From assembly GCA_019925795.1 (NCBI GenBank), contig CM034307.1:60264864-60328863 (forward strand): a DNA stretch of 64,000 bases, in the 5' to 3' direction. This stretch comes from Dendrobium chrysotoxum. Its lineage: Eukaryota > Streptophyta > Magnoliopsida > Asparagales > Orchidaceae. The first letter of the stretch is position 1. The number at the start of each line of letters is the position of its first letter. Both the position numbers and the translations under genes were made by a program. The notes below the pieces were generated by a model. The model had not been told where the DNA came from and ran no database searches. It was given only the letters and a program-made list of their open reading frames with translations. This document shows, in pieces, positions 22,921 to 32,659 of the stretch.

Positions 22921-23227
22921 AGTATCCTTAGTTCGAAGCAACATCACCTAACCCTAGAGAAGGGACACCCCATGTGATTGACCAGCCAAACTATTCTTAC
23001 TCATGCATGAGAAGGCCCCAACTACTGCTACTTTCCTAGCAAAGGTCACCTCAATGGATAAAGCCTCTCATATTTCTTGTTTGCAATAGGAAGCTAGTGT
23101 GATGTGAACATTCATTTGATAACTGTTCATACATGGAGATTAATTGAAGTGTGACAGAGCTATCCTTTTTTTATCTAAAATATTGAAAGAAAATTTCTCA
23201 AGCATATGACTTCAAATCTATTCTTAT

Positions 23228-23407
23228 GGATAGTTTTTTTATTGCTTTGTAAAGTTTCTTAGAAAAAATAATTTTTTAAAGTTATTGTAGAAAAAAGCTT
23301 TCTAGTAAAATTTTTTTTTGAAACCAACAAAAAATACAGTGCACAATTAAAAATTGTGATTGAGATTTGAAAAGCAAAATATTAAAAAAGCTATCCTAAA
23401 TGAAGGC
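23228..23407. mobile_element. Tourist-like MITE, 5'-truncated long variant
   Basis: The right end GCTATCCTAAATGAAGGC is followed by TTA. The left end begins at the internal GGATAGTTTTTTT, so the outermost bases of that side are missing. Internal sequence (TTATTGTAGAAAAAAGC, GAGATTTGAAAAGCAA) matches the long copy at 29519-29707. Confidence 0.6.
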
Positions 23408-24002
23408 TTAGACGGTTGTGCTAGAGACAAAATAAACTCTTTCTTTACATCACTCTCTTTGATTTTTCCTTGTCCAAATATCTATAATCTGAGCTCTACT
23501 TCTTCAAAACCTTTTTTTAACTGAAACCCTAACCTTAATCCTCATTTCATGAACTCATGTGCCACCTCCATCCACATGTCTCCAAATCCATTCTTTCTAG
23601 TTATATGGTGACGACAAGTGTGGCTCCTAGAAATTACTAATCATGTATGTGCCTTTCAGGATCATATATTTGTTAACTTTCATACGCATAATCTATTATC
23701 TTTTGAATAATAAATTAAATATAAGCACAAGTTAAGTCGTCAAAAGAGATTGAGATCTTTCTAGCCATTTCAATGGCACAAGTCCATGTTATAATAGTCA
23801 TCGTAATGGCACAGTTCCTTGTTCTAAAAAATCTTTTACTTTGGTAAGTTGCTTGCTACCCATATAAGTTCATATTGTAATGGAGCTAATAGATTTAGTA
23901 CTATCTTTTCTAGATGTTAGTCTTATCTATCGTGTTGATTTCAACCCTCATCTTTTTTTTTTTTACGATTTTGAACAAATGTATACACACATCTGTATAT
24001 AT

Positions 24003-24154
24003 TGTAGAAAGAACAGGAGAGAGAGAGAGAGAGAGAGAAGAAATAACTTTCTTATTATTTGATTCATAGGTACAGTAATGTATATATAGATAGCAAGAGC
24101 AGCATAGAGGACTCAGATCTTCGGAGATCAAGCCACGTGTCTAAGTGACTTACA
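24003..24154 (-). repeat. copia 3' LTR
   Basis: A 152-bp LTR; on the minus strand it begins TGTAAG and ends CTACA. It contains a (GA)n tract at about 24014-24038. The GATTCATAGGTACAGTAATG block and the TATATATAGATAG block (TATA-like) are shared with the other LTR. Confidence 0.95.
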
Positions 24155-24161
24155 GGCCCCC

Positions 24162-27100
24162 TCAAACTTTTGGCTGTGAAGCAGCCGTGAGTTTGCTAGA
24201 GAGAGCCTTGAATCGTTGGATTGCGAGGGGCTTGGTGAAGAGATCGGCAAGCTGATCAGTGGTGCATATGTGGTGAACCGAGATGTCGCGTTTCCGAATG
24301 CAGTCCCGAATGAAGTGGCAATCGACTTCAATGTGTTTGGTGCGAGTGTGAAGAACTGGGTTGTTGGCGAGCGCTATAGCAGAGGTGTTGTCGCAGTAGA
24401 CTATGGTGGGGGACTCTTGCGGAGTGTGGAAGTCTGCGAGGAGGCGGCGTAACCATAGAATTTCTGAAGCTTCGGTAGCTAATGCGAGGTACTCGGCCTT
24501 GGTGGAGGATCTGGCTGTTGTAGTTTGTTTCTTGACTTGCCATGAAATTGGTGAGGTGCCGAGAAAGTTGCAATAGCCTGTGATAGACTTGCGATCTTGG
24601 GTGTTGCTGGCCCAGTCAGCGTCGACATAGCCACGAAGAGTGATATTGTTCCGGTGGAGGGGAATGCCCATGTCAGAGGTGCCTTGGATGTACTGAAGGA
24701 AGCGCTTTAAGGCATCGTGATGCAAGTTAAGCGGTTGTTGCATGTGTTGGCAGAGTTGGTGAACGGCGAATTGGATGTCTGGTCTCGTTAAAGTCAGGTA
24801 CTGCAGTGAGCCTATGAGATGGCGATAGAGCTGAGGATTTGAAAAGGGTTCGGTTGATTTGTCCGAGAGGCCAAGTTTGCACGCTGCAGGGGTGGCCACG
24901 GGTTTGGACTCTGACATGCCAGCCCGTTGAAGGATTTGTTTCGCATAGTTCTGCTGGTTGAGAACTATGCCGGAGGCTGTGGGAAGGGCTTGAATGCCCA
25001 AGAATTGTGACAGCGATCCGAGATTCCTCATCTGAAATTTGGATTGAAGGTTAGAAAGGAGTTGCTGAATATCGATTTGAGAGTTACCTGTGAGGAGAAT
25101 GTCGTCCACGTAGATTAGGATGTAGATGCGAACGGGGCCGGAGTGATAGGTAAGAAGCGAATGATCGGATTCGCTGATCTTGAAACCGTAGTTTAGCAGA
25201 TGGTTGGAGAGGGTGGCGTACCACTCGCGAGGGGATTGTTTAAGCCCGTATAGTGCTTTCTTTAATTTGCAGACGTAGGTGGGATGTAGGGAGTCCTGAA
25301 AGCCTGGAGGTTGTTGCATGTAGACCGTGTCAGATAGTGCGCCGTGGAGAAAAGCGTTAGAGACGTCTAATTGTTGGATCGGCCAGTTGTGATAGAGGGA
25401 GATGAGAATGAACACGCGAACTGTGGTCATTTTAGCCACGGGACTAAATGTTTCTAGGTAGTCGATGCCATGTTCTTGGTTGTAGCCTTTGGCAACCAGA
25501 CGTGCTTTGTATCGAGCGATCGATCCGTTTGCATTGTATTTGGTGCGAAACGTCCACTTGGAGCCTAGGACGTTTTGAGTCGGATCAGGGGGTACCAAGT
25601 CCCAAGTGCCTTGAGCTTGAAGAGCTTGAAATTCTTGCGACATGGCCATACACCAGTTTTCAAGTTTGGCCGCTTGATGGTACGTGGTGGGATCTTTAGG
25701 CTGAATGAGGTGAGCTAGATCAAATATCGGCTTAGGTTTGGAGTGTCCGCTTTTGAGACGAGTTATCATGGGATGGTTAGGCTGACTTTGGTGGGGGTTT
25801 TGCTTGGTAGGATTGGTACAGGATTGCATGGCTGGAGAAGGTGGGACAGCTATGGGAGACGAAGTGGTAGGTTCATAATGTTGAGAGTTGTAATAGTTAG
25901 ACGGAACGTTGGTCAAAGTGGTTCCTGTGGGATTACTGGTTTGATGTGGTGGATTGAGTGAGGAGAGGGAAGGATTAGATGTGGAGGTGGGTATTGCTGT
26001 GGTGGGAATTAAGAGAAGAGGAGGGGTGGAGTAGGATGAGGAGTGAACCGTGGATGATGGATTGCTGTGATTAGAGTAAGGAAAGACAGTTTTGTTAAAG
26101 ATAACGTGACAGGATGTGTAAATTTTGTTGGAGACGGGATCCAAGCATTTGTATCCTTTTTGATGCGGTGCGTATCCAAGAAAGACACACGAGTGGGAGA
26201 TCGGTGAGAGCTTATTATTGGAGTAAGGCCGAAGCCACGGGTAGCATAGGCAGCCGAAGACTCTTAGCCGACTATATTGAGGTTGCTTGTGGAAGAGAAG
26301 CTTGTAAGGGGACTTGTAATTAGTATTGGGGGAAGGCATGATGTTTATGAGGTAGGCCGCAGTTAGGAGAGTGTCTACCCACAGATATTGAGGGAGAGAG
26401 GCTTCGATTAAGAGGGTGCGAGTAGTTTCGATGAGATGACGGTGCTTGCGTTCAGCGACGCCGTTTTGAGCAGGAGAATGAGGGCAGGTGTGTTGGTGGA
26501 CAATACCATTTAAACGACAGAAATTTTGAAATTTGGTGTTGATGAATTCACCGCCGTTATCAGTTCTAATAATATGAATAGATTGGTTGAATTGCCTGGT
26601 GACAAAGCATTGGAATTCAACAAATTTGTCGGCCACGTCAGATTTACGAACGAGAGGGTATATCCAGGTAAACTTAGAAAAGTTGTCGATAAAAGAGACG
26701 TAATAGCGATAACCATAAGTAGAAATGATTGGAAAAGGACCCCAAGTGTCTGAATGAACTAAGAAAAACGGTACAGTGGTTACATTTTGAGAGCGAGCAT
26801 TAGGTAATCTATGGCTTTTAGCCATTTTACAGGAATTACACATGGGCATATTGTTAGATATGCTCACATCACTGGAGTTTTGAGCTATTTTGGTGAGAAC
26901 AGCATCTGAAGAGTGACCCAGGCGTCTGTGCCAAAGCGCCGGGACGTGCTGAACGGAGAGGAGAGCTAGCGGAGGTTGTTTGATGGGCGGAAGTTTCTTG
27001 ATAGTGAGCGGGTACAGTCCGTTAATACATGGACCCGTGAGAAGAGGTTGATGGGTCGTCTGGTCCTGGATTAGGTAGCCATGAGCAGAAAAGGTAATTA

Positions 27101-27653
27101 TGCAGTTGTTGTCGGCAGTAAGTTTGTGAACAGATAGAAGGTTGAAAGAGAGATTAGGGACGAGATTGAGTTTGTCCAGTTTGAGGCTACCTGAGGGCGT
27201 GGGAAGAATGCCTTTACCCGTGTTTTGAATTGGGAGATGCTGGCCGTTCCCAAGAACGACCTGACTGGAACCGGTGTAGGGGTGAGAGTTCTGAACTTGG
27301 ATGGGATCAGAAGTTAGATGATTGGACGCCCCACTGTCAAGAAACCAGTCTGAGGCCGGAGATTGGGACGGGGACGAGAAGAGAGCTGGGTTGATTTCTG
27401 AGTTGTATTGATCATCATGTCTGTGCCAGCATTTGATGGCAGAGTGACCCATTTTACCGTAGATTTGGCATTGGATCGTCGGACGAGAGGGTTTACTCCC
27501 GCGGTTTGTTGATGAAGAGTTGGCTTGGCGGTTGTAGTTTCGTCCTCTGGTGGACGAAGATCTACCGCGACCACAGCCTCGACTGGCGGTGAGAGCTGTG
27601 GGAGTGCCGGAGAGATTGAGAGAATGAAGTTCTTTAGTTGTTTCGTGCTCCAT
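24162..27653 (-). CDS. copia Pol polyprotein (zinc knuckle-PR-INT-RT-RH)
   Basis: A 1163-aa open frame from the first ATG after the two gag stops. The order is: a degenerate zinc knuckle near residues 60-75 (CQIYGKMGHSAIKC, the second Cys replaced by Tyr); aspartic protease with DWFLDSGASNHLTSD; GAG-pre-integrase (LWHRRLGHSSD, then CNSCKMAKSHRLP); integrase core with the D-D-E residues in HSDTWGPF, IRTDNGGEF and AERKHR; reverse transcriptase with QQLDVSNAFLHG, YGLKQSPREWY and ILIYVDDILLTG; and RNase H with YVDADWASN, STKAEYLALA and YCDNTSAIAL. The protein ends just inside the 3' LTR boundary. All catalytic motifs seen are intact, but upstream stops separate this frame from gag, and the knuckle change may impair RNA packaging. 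Confidence 0.95.
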   Translation of the reverse strand: MEHETTKELHSLNLSGTPTALTASRGCGRGRSSSTRGRNYNRQANSSSTNRGSKPSRPTIQCQIYGKMGHSAIKCWHRHDDQYNSEINPALFSSPSQSPASDWFLDSGASNHLTSDPIQVQNSHPYTGSSQVVLGNGQHLPIQNTGKGILPTPSGSLKLDKLNLVPNLSFNLLSVHKLTADNNCIITFSAHGYLIQDQTTHQPLLTGPCINGLYPLTIKKLPPIKQPPLALLSVQHVPALWHRRLGHSSDAVLTKIAQNSSDVSISNNMPMCNSCKMAKSHRLPNARSQNVTTVPFFLVHSDTWGPFPIISTYGYRYYVSFIDNFSKFTWIYPLVRKSDVADKFVEFQCFVTRQFNQSIHIIRTDNGGEFINTKFQNFCRLNGIVHQHTCPHSPAQNGVAERKHRHLIETTRTLLIEASLPQYLWVDTLLTAAYLINIMPSPNTNYKSPYKLLFHKQPQYSRLRVFGCLCYPWLRPYSNNKLSPISHSCVFLGYAPHQKGYKCLDPVSNKIYTSCHVIFNKTVFPYSNHSNPSSTVHSSSYSTPPLLLIPTTAIPTSTSNPSLSSLNPPHQTSNPTGTTLTNVPSNYYNSQHYEPTTSSPIAVPPSPAMQSCTNPTKQNPHQSQPNHPMITRLKSGHSKPKPIFDLAHLIQPKDPTTYHQAAKLENWCMAMSQEFQALQAQGTWDLVPPDPTQNVLGSKWTFRTKYNANGSIARYKARLVAKGYNQEHGIDYLETFSPVAKMTTVRVFILISLYHNWPIQQLDVSNAFLHGALSDTVYMQQPPGFQDSLHPTYVCKLKKALYGLKQSPREWYATLSNHLLNYGFKISESDHSLLTYHSGPVRIYILIYVDDILLTGNSQIDIQQLLSNLQSKFQMRNLGSLSQFLGIQALPTASGIVLNQQNYAKQILQRAGMSESKPVATPAACKLGLSDKSTEPFSNPQLYRHLIGSLQYLTLTRPDIQFAVHQLCQHMQQPLNLHHDALKRFLQYIQGTSDMGIPLHRNNITLRGYVDADWASNTQDRKSITGYCNFLGTSPISWQVKKQTTTARSSTKAEYLALATEASEILWLRRLLADFHTPQESPTIVYCDNTSAIALANNPVLHTRTKHIEVDCHFIRDCIRKRDISVHHICTTDQLADLFTKPLAIQRFKALSSKLTAASQPKV

Positions 27654-27686
27654 ATTAAGCTCCTAGCTACAGAGGAGCGTATAAAG

Positions 27687-28316
27687 TTAGTCGAGGCTGA
27701 CCGGACGAAGGTTGGTGCGGATGGCGGTTTTGAACGCTTGATAGGTGTTGGGGAGGCCGTTGAGAGTGTAATGGATCACATCTTCGACGTCGATGGGAGC
27801 GCCGGCAGCTGCAAGGGTGTCGATTTTTGTTTTCACTTCAAAAAGATATTGTGTCATGGATTTGTCTTTCATGGACAAGAAGTGAAGCTCATTCCTCAGT
27901 TGGGTGATTCTTGATCTGGTAGACGATTGAAGCCTGCGATCAAGAATTGTCCAGATTTCATTGCAGTGATCGGTCGAGAGAACGTAAGGTAAGATTGCCG
28001 GAGATATGACGGAGTAGAGCGCTGCAGCGAGGTTTTGGTCGATCAAAATCCACGTTGCGTGCGAGGGAAGATCGGACGATGGACAGGACGTGGAGCCGTC
28101 CAAGAATCCAGCGAAGCCATTAGCCCGAAAGATTTTGAGGACTTGGGATCGCCAGAGAGAATGATTATCGGTGGTGAGTTGATGCGTGATGATGTTCTTG
28201 ATGTTACTAATCAGGAATTTGAGTGATGATGGGATTTGCGGAGAGAGGAAGGGATCATCGGGTAAGGGATCTTCTTCTTGAGCAGCGGTGGACATGGCGG
28301 TCGAAGGCGACATTAT
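27687..28316 (-). pseudogene. copia gag, cut off by premature stops
   Basis: The open frame continues upstream into the 5' LTR, but the likely start is the ATG at about 28314-28316 (MSPSTAMSTAAQEED), just downstream of the primer-binding site. The product is a UBN2-type copia gag: HQLTTDNHSLWRSQVLKIF, DQNLAAALYSVIS, WTILDRRLQSSTRSRI and YTLNGLPNTYQAFKTAI. A TAA at 27687-27689 ends it. A TAG follows at 27663-27665 in the same frame, and the pol frame then opens. The two stops are the only breaks between gag and pol in this phase. Confidence 0.9.
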
Positions 28317-28347
28317 GAGTGGGGGAGGATCAAGACTGTTGATACCA

Positions 28348-28493
28348 TGTAGAAAGAACAGGAGAGAGAGAGAGAGAAGAAATAACTTTCTTATTATTTG
28401 ATTCATAGGTACAGTAATGTATATATAGATAGCAAGAGCAGCATAGAGGACTCAGATCTTCGGAGATCAAGCCACGTGTCTAAGTGGCTTACA
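28348..28493 (-). repeat. copia 5' LTR
   Basis: A 146-bp LTR, nearly identical to the copy at 24003-24154 except for a shorter GA tract and one substitution near the end (GTGGCTTACA against GTGACTTACA). Confidence 0.95.
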
Positions 28494-28729
28494 TATATTA
28501 GATCTTGAACATATGTTCTAGTAGTTGTAGTCTAAGCACACACATACTATGCCAAAGTGAATTTTTTTCTCTCATCTTCTCTGTTTGTTTTATGGCTACC
28601 TCAATCATGAATGATCTAATCGGGTCACATTGTTTGGTTCTCACCTTCAAATTTTTTGACTCCCATGCTCTTCATTATTTAAATTTGTAGAAATATGAAG
28701 GGGAAGCACTTTGTGGAGATTGCAACTTA

Positions 28730-28841
28730 GGCTTCGTTTGGAACAGCTTTCTTACTGCTTCTTAAAGCAGTTTTTTAGTAAAAAAATTTTAAATTTTAAA
28801 CGAAAAAGCTATTTTAAGAAGCAATAATAAAGCTGTAACCC
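28730..28841. mobile_element. Tourist-like MITE
   Basis: A 112-bp copy flanked by TTA (28727-28729 and 28842-28844). The left end is GGCTTCGTTTGGAACAGC. The right arm (TTTTAAGAAGCAATAATAAAGCTGT) is complementary to the left arm. Confidence 0.75.
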
Positions 28842-29518
28842 TTAATAAGACAAAATCCTTATGATAAAGACGGGAGATGAAGATTTGAATAGCAAAAGAT
28901 AGCCTTTAAACAAACATGTGGGTTTGGGTAAGTGATTTTTAAGTAATGCGTTAAGATATTTTGAATAGCAAAAGCTAACTTTTCTCTCTAAATTCCCTAA
29001 AGAGCTCTCTGTTGCCGAATATGAAATGGGTAAGGGATTCTTAAGTAATGCATTAAGCTATTTTGATATAATATAATATAATTATTTAATATAAATATTT
29101 AATTTAATCAAAATTTTAATATAAAATTCATATAAATTATTTTGGGCTTTAAAAGTTATAGAAAAATATCTATAAAATAAATCATTTTATTTAAAAATAT
29201 TTGAAAAATTGGTTTGTAAAATGGACACCAATCAGTCCCAAAATCCTCACTTATACGGGCAAGTATCAATTTTTTTTAAGGATTTTAAGCAATGCCAAAA
29301 AATTATGAAAAAAATCGTGTAATTAAAATACTACAATCTAAATGGTATGACGAAAACGGTTTGTGATTTGAACTTATAATAATTCCAGAAAAAAAAAATT
29401 ATTTACTTTAGTAAAAATATGGGTTATTACAATCTCTCTCTCTCTCTCTCTCCCCTTCCCCTTATTTTTTATCCATATTGGCAAACTCTTTAAATTCCAT
29501 CATTTAATTATTCTTTTA
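28842..29518. other. gene-free AT-rich region
   Basis: No supported coding sequence. A (TC)n microsatellite lies at about 29430-29452. Confidence 0.45.
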
Positions 29519-29707
29519 GGTTTATTTGGAATGATTTTCTTACTACTTTATAAAAAGTTATTTCAGAGAGAATAACTTCTTAAAACTATTGTAGAAAGCA
29601 ACTTCATAATATAATTTTTTTAGAACAGTGAAAAATTCGTGGCCAAATAAAAATTATAGCTATGATTTGAAAAGTAATACAATAAAAAAATTATCCCAAA
29701 TGAAATC
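29519..29707. mobile_element. Tourist-like MITE, long variant
   Basis: A 189-bp copy flanked by TTA (29516-29518 and 29708-29710). Ends GGTTTATTTGGAATGATTTTC and TTATCCCAAATGAAATC are inverted. The interior contains AACTATTGTAGAAAGCAAC and TATGATTTGAAAAG, shared with the copy at 23228-23407. Confidence 0.8.
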
Positions 29708-30124
29708 TTAATCTTTGAAGAATATACGGACGCACGGTAATATAGAAATCATAATACATGTGCATTATAGAAGAGTCATATGTCTATGAGCTACATGTGA
29801 ATGTACTAGAGTGTATAATTGTATATTAGCCTTGTCCTATCATTTTTTAGGCGAGAAGTACATCATTATGTACTCGTATTATTTCCATGTAGCTCTACTT
29901 GTGGTTTTCAGATATAGTAAATTTCTTGTAGTATAAGGGCTCATTTGGTTGATGCATGAGTGGGGATGTAAATGAGTTAAGTTGAACTCGAGTCAGGGGG
30001 TGTTCAAGCTCGACTCTCGAGTCAAATATCGAGCTCAAACTCGAGCTTGAACTCGATTCGAGCTCAAAAATCGAGCTCGAGATCGACTTGCAACACCGAA
30101 ACGAGCTAGTCGAGCCGCTCGTTT

Positions 30125-30415
30125 TCGGTCTCCCGCTTGCAATTCACCGTATTCCCGCCTGGTTTCTCGGCTCGCAGCACACTGACACGGTCTTTGCTTT
30201 CGCCACCGGGTCTTGGTTAGTAAGGTTAGAGATGTAGTTTAGGCCAGGAGGAACAGAAAAAGCGTTGGCTCCTGCACGAGGAAGAGGAGGGAAGTCAGTG
30301 TGGTATGAGGATGAGGCCATGAGAAGGGCAAGGTGGGGAGGGGAAACCCCTCCCCCGGAAGGCGGCGAAGAGAGCACAAGGGAAGAGGAACTAAGGCGGC
30401 AAAAACCCTAGCAGA
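30125..30415 (-). pseudogene. possible 5' fragment of a LINE ORF1
   Basis: The minus strand has a GC-rich leader with the AGGGTTTTTGCCGCC-type composition common in LINE 5' ends. An open frame follows, containing SSSYHTDFPPLPRAGANAF and SVPPGLNYISNL, resembling the N-terminus of plant LINE ORF1 proteins. It stops after about 77 codons without DUF4283 or zinc-knuckle motifs. The assignment rests on general similarity only. Confidence 0.3.
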
Positions 30416-30722
30416 GCTTTGGATGATCTTTCACTTCCAATGTGTTATTGCCGTGGATAAAAAGAGGTTTCTTGCTTTTTTTGTAGCTGCAACTTCTACT
30501 TGTGAAGCATGCAGGACTTTTAGTGTACGATAACTGGCGTGAATTTTCAAATGTTGGTCATCAAATTTTATATTTAAGCAAATGCAGAGTATGAAAATGG
30601 AAGGCCGTATTATTAGATAAAATCTTATTATTAATTAAACACATAAAATTATGGTAAACTATCTTTTTTTTAATAAAAAAGCCCTGTTTTTTATTAGGGG
30701 TGTTCAAGTCCCCTCAAATTTG

Positions 30723-30880
30723 GAGCGATTATTCTGTGCGGACACCGGACGGGAGAACCGTCCGGTTCTGGTATTATGCTCGATACAGAACGGTACCGAG
30801 CTCGGTACATTTTTTTGGTGACGTGGCGCATTTTTATTTGCCTCTGGACGCCGTCCGGACTCCGCACCTAATAATTTTTC
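30723..30880. mobile_element. MULE-type MITE, copy B, 9-bp TSD
   Basis: A 158-bp element flanked by a perfect 9-bp duplication, TCAAATTTG (30714-30722 and 30881-30889). The ends GAGCGATTATTCTGTGCGGA and TCCGCACCTAATAATTTTTC are inverted, with the inner CACCGGACGG pairing with CCGTCCGGA. It shares ends and the GGTGACGTGGC motif with copy A at 20791-20942. The 9-bp duplication identifies a Mutator-like origin. Confidence 0.85.
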
Positions 30881-31398
30881 TCAAATTTGACTCTTTAATG
30901 AGCTTATGAGTCGGACTTATTGAGCCACAAATACGAATTTGAGCTTATACTCGAACTTATATATATATATTATACTAGCTCAAGCTCGAGCTCAACCTAA
31001 CTCCTCGTAAGCTTGCCAATCAATTCATTTACTTAAAATATGTTCAACATATAATTTTAAATTAGTATTAAGATAATATATTTTAACTTTTGAAAATTAT
31101 TTCTTAAAAAATTTAATTTAAAAATTAAAAAAATTATATAAGCTTGAGCTTTCCAAACAAGCTTCGGCCTAAAATATTTTTTTTTAGCTAATTTCGAGTT
31201 CAATAAATGAGCCCGAGTTAGAACTCGAAAATAATTAAATGAGCTTAGCTCAATTAGGGAAATACTTAACTGGACTAATTTATGCCCTTTTCTCTATGAA
31301 CCTTATACATCATCAAAACTATTATATCTAAATAAAGCATTATACTGTAGATACTTTTTTTTTAATTTGCACATCATTTTATATTTGTAACAAAAGAT

Positions 31399-32024
31399 CA
31401 TCTCCAACCAAAAAATTCATTTTCCACTCCAAAATATAGTAATACTTCAACACTCAGTAATTCATCTCCAACCAAACTCTATTTATTAACACAAAAAAGA
31501 ATATTTCGCATAAATTTCTTCTCAACCACATGCGCTAGCGTTTCTCCCCTCCACTTTCTCTATTTCAGCAAAAAATGCGATTGTGAACAGTGCGTCGCAG
31601 ATATTGACATCGCACTCTTCAGAGAATGGCGCGCCTTGACGCCGGAGCGTCAATTGTTTTTCTTATTGTGTGTTTGTGTATATTTTTGTTTTTCTGTAGC
31701 CGTTCCTGCTTCAGGCCGTTGAGACCTCTGCACTTATAAATAGTTATTATTTAGAAATAAAGAGGCAGAGAAGATAGTTTGTTTTCATTAGAATTCCCTG
31801 TGTGTTTGGGCGTTCGTTTGCTGTATCCTGAATCCTTTGATTCAGGTGGTGGTCTTTACCACTCTCTGGGGTAGATGGTTCGCTAGACAATCTTGTCCCT
31901 CCGAGAAGAGCCTGCGGCTTCGTTGAAAGAAGCTGCTTGTTCTCCAGGCAGGGGCACGCTTTCTGCCATTCGATTCGAGAAGTTTGTGGACGTCAAATGT
32001 GTGTATGAAGTTTGGTTGGAGATG
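31399..32024. mobile_element. putative TIR element (CATCTCCAACCAAA ends)
   Basis: CATCTCCAACCAAA at 31399 and its reverse complement TTTGGTTGGAGATG at 32011-32024 bound about 626 bp. A second copy of the left motif lies at about 31466. The interior includes a TATAAATAG box at about 31735 and GC-richer sequence with no recognisable protein. No clear target duplication was seen, so the boundaries are tentative. Confidence 0.35.
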
Positions 32025-32083
32025 CCCTTGGTACTCGAATTGAGACCTCTGCCTTCAAGCGAAACCTATTTGAGGTTGCAACT

Positions 32084-32659
32084 AGGGGTGTCAATTTCGA
32101 GTCATGGGTCGGGTTCGGGTCGAACCCGAAATTATCCCGGTACTATTCGGGTTCGGGTCAACCCGACCCGTTTTTGCAAACAGGTCGATTTTCTGGACCC
32201 GAACCTGACCCCCTTCAGGTTCGGGTCAACTCGACCCAACCCACTTCGGGTCAATTTCCCGCACGCGATAGCGAGGCAAAGCGCGGCAGCAGGTCGATTT
32301 CCAGCACGCGACGCGGTAGCGAGGCAGGCAGCGGCGTCACGGGCGGTGAAGTCGCGTCGCAGCGGCGTCGCGCACTCGCGCGGCAGAGCGACTCGCAACT
32401 TCACGGGCAGCGGCATCGTGGGCAGGCGACGCGACGCGTGACTTTGCGGGCAGCGCAGCAGAGCGACGCGACGCGCGACTTTGAGGGCAGGCTTGGCGGG
32501 CAGAGCAGGCAGTGCGGGTAGCGGGTCATTCCGGGTCATTCCCGGTTCGGGTTCCCGGGTCAACCCGAACCCGACAGTTTTTGCAAACGGGTCGGTTTTC
32601 TAGACCCGAACCCAAAATTTTCGGGTTGAGTTCAGGTCGGGTCTAATATTGACACCCCT
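32084..32659. mobile_element. GC-rich MITE with AGGGGTGTCAAT termini
   Basis: A 576-bp element whose ends AGGGGTGTCAAT and ATTGACACCCCT are exact inverted repeats. Subterminal arms are packed with CGGGTTCGGGTC words and their complements; the core (about 32250-32520) is a GCGACGCG-rich low-complexity block. The termini resemble hAT-type MITEs common in plants. An 8-bp duplication is not obvious. The long open frames here (31893-32441, 32012-32521, 32132-32563) come from this composition and are not genes. It ends about 390 bp upstream of the H+-ATPase start codon. Confidence 0.75.

Larger units (their letters stand above)
24003..28493 (-). mobile_element. Ty1/copia LTR retrotransposon, complete but mutated
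   Basis: A 4491-bp element with LTRs at 24003-24154 and 28348-28493, flanked by the duplication TATAT (23998-24002 and 28494-28498). It is transcribed from the minus strand. The primer-binding site follows the 5' LTR (right side) and begins TGGTATCAAC, matching the initiator-Met tRNA type. A polypurine tract, TTTGAGGGGGCC, precedes the 3' LTR (left side). Internal order is gag, protease, integrase, reverse transcriptase, RNase H, which is the copia order. The LTRs differ by the length of a GA repeat and about one base, so insertion is recent. Two in-frame stops interrupt the gag-pol frame. Confidence 0.95.
29990..31260. repeat. nested repeats of the GGGGTGTTCAAG / CTCGAGCTC type
   Basis: GGGGGTGTTCAAGCTCGACTC at about 29995 and AGGGGTGTTCAAG at about 30697 mark two starts of a repeat rich in CTCGAGCTCGA words. 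The second is interrupted by the MULE-type MITE at 30723-30880 and continues to about 31255 (GAGCCCGAGTTAGAACTCG). Such terminal motifs are typical of plant hAT-like MITEs, but matching 3' ends and 8-bp duplications were not found. A possible LINE 5' fragment lies between the two at about 30125-30415. Confidence 0.45.

Noticed and set aside
25448..27914. Plus-strand open frames across the copia element
   Set aside because: They are complementary to the Pol and Gag frames and have no domains of their own.
31893..32563. Three overlapping open frames of 143-182 codons
   Set aside because: They fall in the GC-rich TIR element and its palindromic arms. Composition explains the lack of stops, and no domain is visible.
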